The translations under genes and the position numbers were made by a program. The notes beneath the pieces were generated by a model, which made no database searches, had not been told where the DNA came from, and saw only the letters and a program-made list of their open reading frames with translations. From JAGWRA01 sp035534615 (GTDB lineage: Bacteria > Acidobacteriota > Vicinamibacteria > Vicinamibacterales > CAVVIG01), in assembly GCA_035534615.1 (NCBI GenBank), contig DATLRO010000063.1, forward strand, positions 1-10,277: a stretch of DNA of 10,277 nucleotides, read 5' to 3'. Below are positions 7,153-10,277 of the stretch, piece by piece (the stretch's first letter is position 1; each line of letters begins with the position of its first letter).

Positions 7153-7492
7153 GGGGAATCTCCTGGACCGACACGTCGGCTGCACCGAACGACCGACCCA
7201 GCTCCACGATGGCCGCCAGACTCTTCAGCTTGGTCGAGCACGAGAAGATGTCGATGTTCACGGTGCCGGTCTCGGGCCAGGTGTGCAGGACCGCGTGCGA
7301 CTCGGCCAGGATGAGGATGCACGTCAGGCCCGCGCCGGGAAAGTGGTGCGACAGCGCCTGCACGACCGTTGCGCCCGCGCTCTCCAGGGCCTGGACGAAG
7401 GTGGCGGTCACGATCTCCGGGGCCAGCGTGGCGATGGTCGCGCACCCCTTGAGGTCGACCGAGTAGAGCACCGGCTGCTCGTCACGCATCAT
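7112..7492 (-). CDS. speD: S-adenosylmethionine decarboxylase proenzyme
   Basis: A protein of 126 residues from the ATG at 7492 (a second ATG follows directly at 7489). It is pyruvoyl-dependent: the chain cuts itself before a Ser, which becomes the pyruvoyl cofactor that removes CO2 from S-adenosylmethionine for polyamine synthesis. LAESHAVLHTWPETGTVNID (62-81) is the diagnostic segment: Ser65 is the cleavage residue, His70 and Cys85 (in DIFSCS) are the processing and catalytic partners. Their +5 and +20 spacing is that of the Thermotoga-type enzyme (Ser63, His68, Cys83). LYSVDLKGC near the N-terminus and the total length also fit. Ribosome binding before 7492 is weak; a GTG at 7519 is possible. 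The longer frame up to 7948 is a shadow of the divergent gene. Some SpeD homologues act on arginine or ornithine instead, so the substrate is likely but not certain. It heads the exosortase operon. Confidence 0.92.
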   Translation of the reverse strand: MMRDEQPVLYSVDLKGCATIATLAPEIVTATFVQALESAGATVVQALSHHFPGAGLTCILILAESHAVLHTWPETGTVNIDIFSCSTKLKSLAAIVELGRSFGAADVSVQEIPRADGHCPRADRRR

Positions 7493-7622
7493 GCCGCACC
7501 GGACGAAAGAGTACTGCACCCACGTTTCACCCTGGTGTGCAAAAGAGGACAGTTCCGGTTGCCCTGTGAAGGTAAAGTCACCCGAAATGACCGGCAAAAG
7601 GGAAGAAGAGGGAGATCGATCC
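7493..7622. promoter_or_regulatory. divergent intergenic region between the exosortase operon and the DUF3494 gene
   Basis: These 130 bases separate the ATG of speD (minus) from the ATG of the ice-binding-like gene (plus), so both promoters should lie here or overlap the gene starts. No convincing -35/-10 pair is visible on either strand. A small inverted repeat, GTCA (7577-7580) and TGAC (7588-7591), with loop CCCGAAA lies upstream of the plus gene. AGGGAG (7609-7614), 8 bases before ATG 7623, is its ribosome binding site. A shared regulator for exosortase and candidate substrate is possible but not shown. Confidence 0.35.
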
Positions 7623-8711
7623 ATGAAGCGCACATTCAAGCGCACAGGTATGCTCGTGACGGCAAGCGCGGGATTCGCCGCACTTCTCTGCGGGATCGCT
7701 CCGGCATCGGCCGCGACCGCGCCGCCGCTCGGTTCGGCGCAAAGCTTCGCCGTGCTGGCCTCTTCGACGGTCACCAACACCGGCTCGACCACCGTCACGG
7801 GCGATCTGGGTGTCAGCCCGGGCAATGCCGTCACTGGCTTCCCGCCGGGAACCGTCTCCGGCACGATCCACGCCGGCGATGCCACCGCAGCGGCGGCCCA
7901 GACCTCCAACACCACGGCGTACAACGATCTGGCCGGCCAGGCGTGCACCCAGGATTTGTCGGGTCAGGACCTGGGCGGCAAGACGCTCACCGCGGGCGTC
8001 TACTGCTTCAGCAGTTCGGCGCAGCTGACCGGCATCCTCACGCTCGACGCCCAGGGCAACTCCGGCGCGGTCTTCGTCTTCAAGATCGGCAGCACCTTGA
8101 CGACCGCGAGCGGCTCGTCGGTCGTCGAGATCAACGGCGGGTCGCTCTGTAACGTGTTCTGGCAGGTCGGCAGTTCGGCGACGCTCGGGACCACCACGTC
8201 GTTCGCGGGAAATATTCTGGCGCTGGCGAGCATTACGCTGGACACCGGTGCGACCATCACGGGGCGGACGCTGGCGCAGACCGGCGCCGTCACGCTGGAC
8301 ACCAGCACGGTGACCGCCACCTGCCCGAACGGGCCGCCGTCAGGGTCCTGTTCGACGATTACGCTGTCTCCCTCCACGATGCCAAACGCCACCCTGGCGA
8401 CCGCCTACAGCCAGACGATCACTGCAAGCGGAGGCACCGCTCCCTACACCTTTACCGTGACCAGCGGGACGCTCCCGGCCGGCTTGACGCTGACGTCGGG
8501 AGGAGTGCTCTCCGGGACACCCACGACCGCCGGCAGCTCCACGTTCACCGTGCGGGCGCTCGACACTAACGGATGCTTCGCAGACCACTCGTACACGATG
8601 ACCGTCGCCACCTCGGTGCCGGCCCTGCCTGATGGCTTCCTGCTGTTGCTGGCCCTGGGGCTCGCGGGGATTGGATACGTCCTGTTGCGGCGGCGGGCGC
8701 GCGCGGCATAA
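7623..8711 (+). CDS. DUF3494 ice-binding-like surface protein with IPTL-like C-terminal sorting signal
   Basis: A protein of 362 residues from ATG 7623, set by AGGGAG 8 bases upstream and a signal peptide at 1-30 (KRTFKRTG, hydrophobic core, ASA). Residues 36-235 are the DUF3494 beta-helix domain: LGSAQSFAVLASSTVTNTG, TTVTGDLGVSPG, GVYCFSSSAQLTG, SLCNVFWQVGSSATLGTTTS, FAGNILALASITLDTGATIT. Known members bind ice and belong to the type I ice-binding adhesin family, but many homologues occur in non-cold bacteria and probably serve adhesion. Residues 245-328 are an Ig-like He_PIG domain (GTLPAGLTLTSGGVLSGTPT). The end, VPALPDG (332-338), a helix (339-355) and RRRARAA, is a three-part signal resembling IPTL-CTERM, read by exosortases of the XrtH type. 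The gene is divergent from the exosortase operon, making it the natural substrate candidate. Ice binding itself is not established. Confidence 0.9.
   Translation: MKRTFKRTGMLVTASAGFAALLCGIAPASAATAPPLGSAQSFAVLASSTVTNTGSTTVTGDLGVSPGNAVTGFPPGTVSGTIHAGDATAAAAQTSNTTAYNDLAGQACTQDLSGQDLGGKTLTAGVYCFSSSAQLTGILTLDAQGNSGAVFVFKIGSTLTTASGSSVVEINGGSLCNVFWQVGSSATLGTTTSFAGNILALASITLDTGATITGRTLAQTGAVTLDTSTVTATCPNGPPSGSCSTITLSPSTMPNATLATAYSQTITASGGTAPYTFTVTSGTLPAGLTLTSGGVLSGTPTTAGSSTFTVRALDTNGCFADHSYTMTVATSVPALPDGFLLLLALGLAGIGYVLLRRRARAA
7716..8246 (+). repeat. direct repeat, copy 1 (within the intact DUF3494 gene)
   Basis: This segment is repeated at 8917-9450. The offset is 1201 bases at the left end and 1204 at the right, because copy 2 has gained three single bases. 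Bases 7769-7825 are identical over 57 positions to 8970-9026. The pair records a tandem gene duplication; similarity resumes at 8505-8639, after a gap, with copy 2 at 9477-9611 (offset 972). Confidence 0.9.
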
Positions 8712-8838
8712 CCGGGGCGCGCGCTCGAGCGGCTCTGACGCGGAGGGCCTCTCGCGGCAACCTCGCGGCGACGACGCAGTGGAATCGTGGCACGCAAGTC
8801 GCCGAAGAACAGCAGGCAGTCGACTCAGCGTGGGCGAC

Positions 8839-9611
8839 ATGAGACGGTGCGCGACCCTGGTGGCTGGGGTGGGGTGCGCGGCCCTGCTGGGCATCCCGTC
8901 GCCCGCGCTGGCGCAGACCGCGCCGTCGCTCGGCTCGGCGCAGAGTTTCGCGGTGCCGGCCGGCTCGATGGTCACCAACACCGGCTCGACCACCGTCACG
9001 GGCGATCTGGGTGTCAGCCCGGGCAACGCCGGCACTGGCTTCCCGCCGGGGACCGTGTCCGGCACGACGCACCTTGACGATGCCAGCGGCGAGTGCGGCC
9101 CAGGCCGCCGACGTCACGGCCTATAACAACCTGGCCGGCCAGGCGTGTACCCAGGATTTGTCGGGGCAGGACCTGGACGGCAAGACGCCTCACCGCGGGC
9201 GTTTATTGCTTCAGCAGTTCGGCCCCGGCTGACCGCCACCCTCACGCTCGACGCCGAGGGCAACGCCGGCGCGGTCTTCATCTTCAAAATTGGCAGCACG
9301 TTGACGACCGCGGTCGGCTCGTCGGTTGTCGAGATCAACAGCGGGTCGCTGTGCAACGTGTTCTGGCAGGTCGGCAGCTCGGCGACGCTCGGGACGAGCA
9401 CGTCGTTCGCGGGAAATATTCTCGCGCTGACGAGTATTACGCTGGACACCAGCTCCTGGGCCTCACGGCGGCCGGGGTGCTCTCGGGAGCGCCCACCGTT
9501 GTCGGCACCTCGACGTTCACGATGCGAGGAACCGACGCAAACGCCTGTGACGGGGAGCTTTCGTACATGCTGCCCATCACCACCCCGGTGCCGACCCTGC
9601 CTGATGGCTTC
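8839..9611 (+). pseudogene. decayed tandem copy of the DUF3494 protein gene
   Basis: From ATG 8839 the frame encodes a fresh signal peptide (MRRCATLVAGVGCAALLG, ending PALA) and the DUF3494 start LGSAQSFAVPAGSMVTNTG. Against the intact gene it has one extra base near 9084-9100, a second near 9187 (GCCT for GCT) and a third near 9226. Together they restore the frame, so FIFKIGSTLTTAVGSSVVEI to ITLDT again reads in the original phase. After 9450 a net 232-base deletion removes the end of DUF3494 and the start of the Ig-like domain and shifts the frame. VPTLPDGF is still recognisable at 9588-9611. There the similarity stops abruptly: the membrane helix and basic tail are missing and the sequence runs into the end of the minus-strand gene. 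No functional product is expected unless the single-base changes are sequencing errors, and even then the deletion and lost tail remain. Confidence 0.85.
8917..9450 (+). repeat. direct repeat, copy 2 (within the decayed DUF3494 copy)
   Basis: This is the partner of 7716-8246. It is most alike in the middle of the DUF3494 domain (57 identical bases at 8970-9026; very close match again at about 9280-9450), while signal peptides and flanks differ. This fits either an old duplication with later gene conversion or strong past selection on the domain. Confidence 0.9.
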
Positions 9612-9622
9612 GTCAGGTGCGT

Positions 9623-10063
9623 TCAGTTGGAATCGAGCTTGTTCACATCCCGTATGTCTCGGAGGGTCCGCCGCATCTCCTCCACCACCTTCATGTGTTC
9701 GAGCGTCGCTTCCAGCGCTTCAGCCGTGGCATGCACCGCATTTATCGCGGCCTGACGGGCACCCTCGGCCGCGGCTCGTGCTTCCTCGCTGGCGAGCCGC
9801 GCCGCCTCCCCGACTTCCCGCAGGTGCTCTCGCTCCTGCCGGAGCGTTTCGAGCGCCTCACGGTGCTGATCGCGGACTTCCCGCGCGCCCTCGGCCAGCT
9901 GCCTGAATCGCTCCGCATCATCTCTGGCGGATTCCGCCGTCATGCGGTGCTCTTCGGTGAACCCGCGATCCTGCTCGGCATCCTGGCGGCTGCCTTCAGC
10001 CCGCGCACGCGCGCCTTCCGCCTGGTCGCGGTGCGGCTCCGGCGGGATGTGGTTGTCCGACAT
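9623..10063 (-). CDS. small coiled-coil protein of unknown function
   Basis: A protein of 146 residues from ATG 10063, supported by GGAAGG (10068-10073) 4 bases upstream; an ATG at 10084 would add seven residues without a clear site. The protein is soluble, with no signal peptide, membrane helix or cysteine. From about residue 12 to 138 it is one highly charged Ala/Glu/Arg-rich helix with heptad-like spacing and a recurring AEGAR unit (AEGARARAEG at 15-24, LAEGAREVRDQ at 57-67, AEGARQAAINA at 99-109). It should form a rod-like coiled coil. It starts 46 bases after the stop of the Crp/Fnr-family gene on the same strand and may be cotranscribed with it. No function is recognised. Confidence 0.75.
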   Translation of the reverse strand: MSDNHIPPEPHRDQAEGARARAEGSRQDAEQDRGFTEEHRMTAESARDDAERFRQLAEGAREVRDQHREALETLRQEREHLREVGEAARLASEEARAAAEGARQAAINAVHATAEALEATLEHMKVVEEMRRTLRDIRDVNKLDSN

Positions 10064-10109
10064 ATCGCCTTCCGTCGCTCGCACGTGCCGGTCGCCAGGC
10101 CTGTGCGGG

Positions 10110-10277
10110 TTAGTCGTGCAGAACGACGCTCAGCAGGGAGCTGTTGACCTTGAGGCCGCCGTTGTACTCGATGAGTCCGAGCTTCCTGAATTTGTTCATG
10201 AAGAAGTTCACGCGTGAGCGCGTCGTGCCGACCATCTCCGCGAGCACCTCCTGCGAAACCTTCGGCAGCGTGCGCTG
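10110..10277 (-). CDS. Crp/Fnr-family transcriptional regulator, C-terminal part (truncated by window edge)
   Basis: The last 55 codons are visible, ending at TAA (10112-10110). They read QRTLPKVSQEVLAEMVGTTR then SRVNFFMNKFRKLGLIEYNG and a GLKVNSSLLSVVLHD end. This is the winged helix-turn-helix (HTH_Crp) of a Crp/Fnr-type regulator: VSQEVLAEMVG is the first helix pair, TTRSRVNFFMNKFRKLG contains the DNA-recognition helix, and LIEYNGGLKVNSSLL is the wing. The cyclic-nucleotide-binding-like sensor domain lies outside the window, so the ligand is unknown. It sits upstream of the coiled-coil gene and may be transcribed with it. Confidence 0.88.
   Translation of the reverse strand, partial: QRTLPKVSQEVLAEMVGTTRSRVNFFMNKFRKLGLIEYNGGLKVNSSLLSVVLHD

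Noticed and set aside
5692..7314. Plus-strand open frame of 540 codons
   Set aside because: It is the antisense shadow of the exosortase and the ends of its neighbours; the translation is almost all charged residues and Gly, with no family features.
7571..7600. Resemblance to a c-di-GMP (GEMM) riboswitch: GGTAAA, a CCCGAAA-loop hairpin, then GGCAAA
   Set aside because: The outer GGC/GCC pairing and the second stem with its receptor are missing, and only about 20 bases remain before the start codon.
7493..7948. N-terminal extension of speD
   Set aside because: The extension runs antisense through the signal peptide and DUF3494 start of the divergent gene; the enzyme family begins near residue 1 of the ATG at 7492.
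8839..9611. Programmed frameshifting in the second DUF3494 copy
   Set aside because: Three scattered insertions plus a 232-base net deletion and loss of the tail fit decay or sequence error better than a regulated frameshift; no slippery site with a downstream structure was evident.

Overview
The window is high-GC bacterial DNA. I infer a diderm from the Acidobacteriota (possibly Vicinamibacteria-like). The reasons are a small secreted protein at 1035-1772 whose DDWN...PGHVLPAGTY...DRHIVQIF pattern I know mainly from acidobacterial genomes, a Crp-type HTH of the acidobacterial style, an exosortase and an ice-binding-like DUF3494 protein. This assignment rests on remembered family patterns, not on a search. 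No rRNA, tRNA, CRISPR array or insertion sequence was seen.

Left part (1-3005, plus strand). The 3' end of a YtxH-like envelope stress protein comes first. A poorly coding stretch of about 800 bases follows, with one doubtful small ORF. Next is a sortase module: a secreted protein ending in LPKTA, a membrane helix and a basic tail, then a strong hairpin, then a class D-type sortase with His, Cys and Arg in place. A small exported BON-domain protein ends this part.

Middle part (3037-7492, minus strand). Four genes overlap one another and read right to left: an S-adenosylmethionine decarboxylase (speD), an exosortase/archaeosortase-family membrane protein, a large GT-C-like membrane protein and a SAM-dependent methyltransferase. 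The exosortase is the most unusual item. It carries two successive Cys-Arg-His core units with the same 41-residue Cys-to-Arg spacing, so it looks like an internal tandem duplication.

Right part. Divergent from speD is an intact DUF3494 (ice-binding-like) protein with an Ig-like domain and a C-terminal VPALPDG-helix-RRRAR tail. That tail resembles an IPTL-CTERM exosortase sorting signal, so the protein is the obvious candidate substrate of the exosortase next door. A decayed tandem copy follows, with three single-base insertions, a 232-base net deletion and loss of the sorting tail. The window closes with a minus-strand pair: the end of a Crp/Fnr-family regulator and a small coiled-coil protein.

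Taken together, the window holds two unrelated C-terminal protein-sorting systems within about 7 kb, each next to a plausible dedicated substrate. The exosortase is embedded in an operon that could supply or modify a surface glycan or lipid anchor; that last step is inference.
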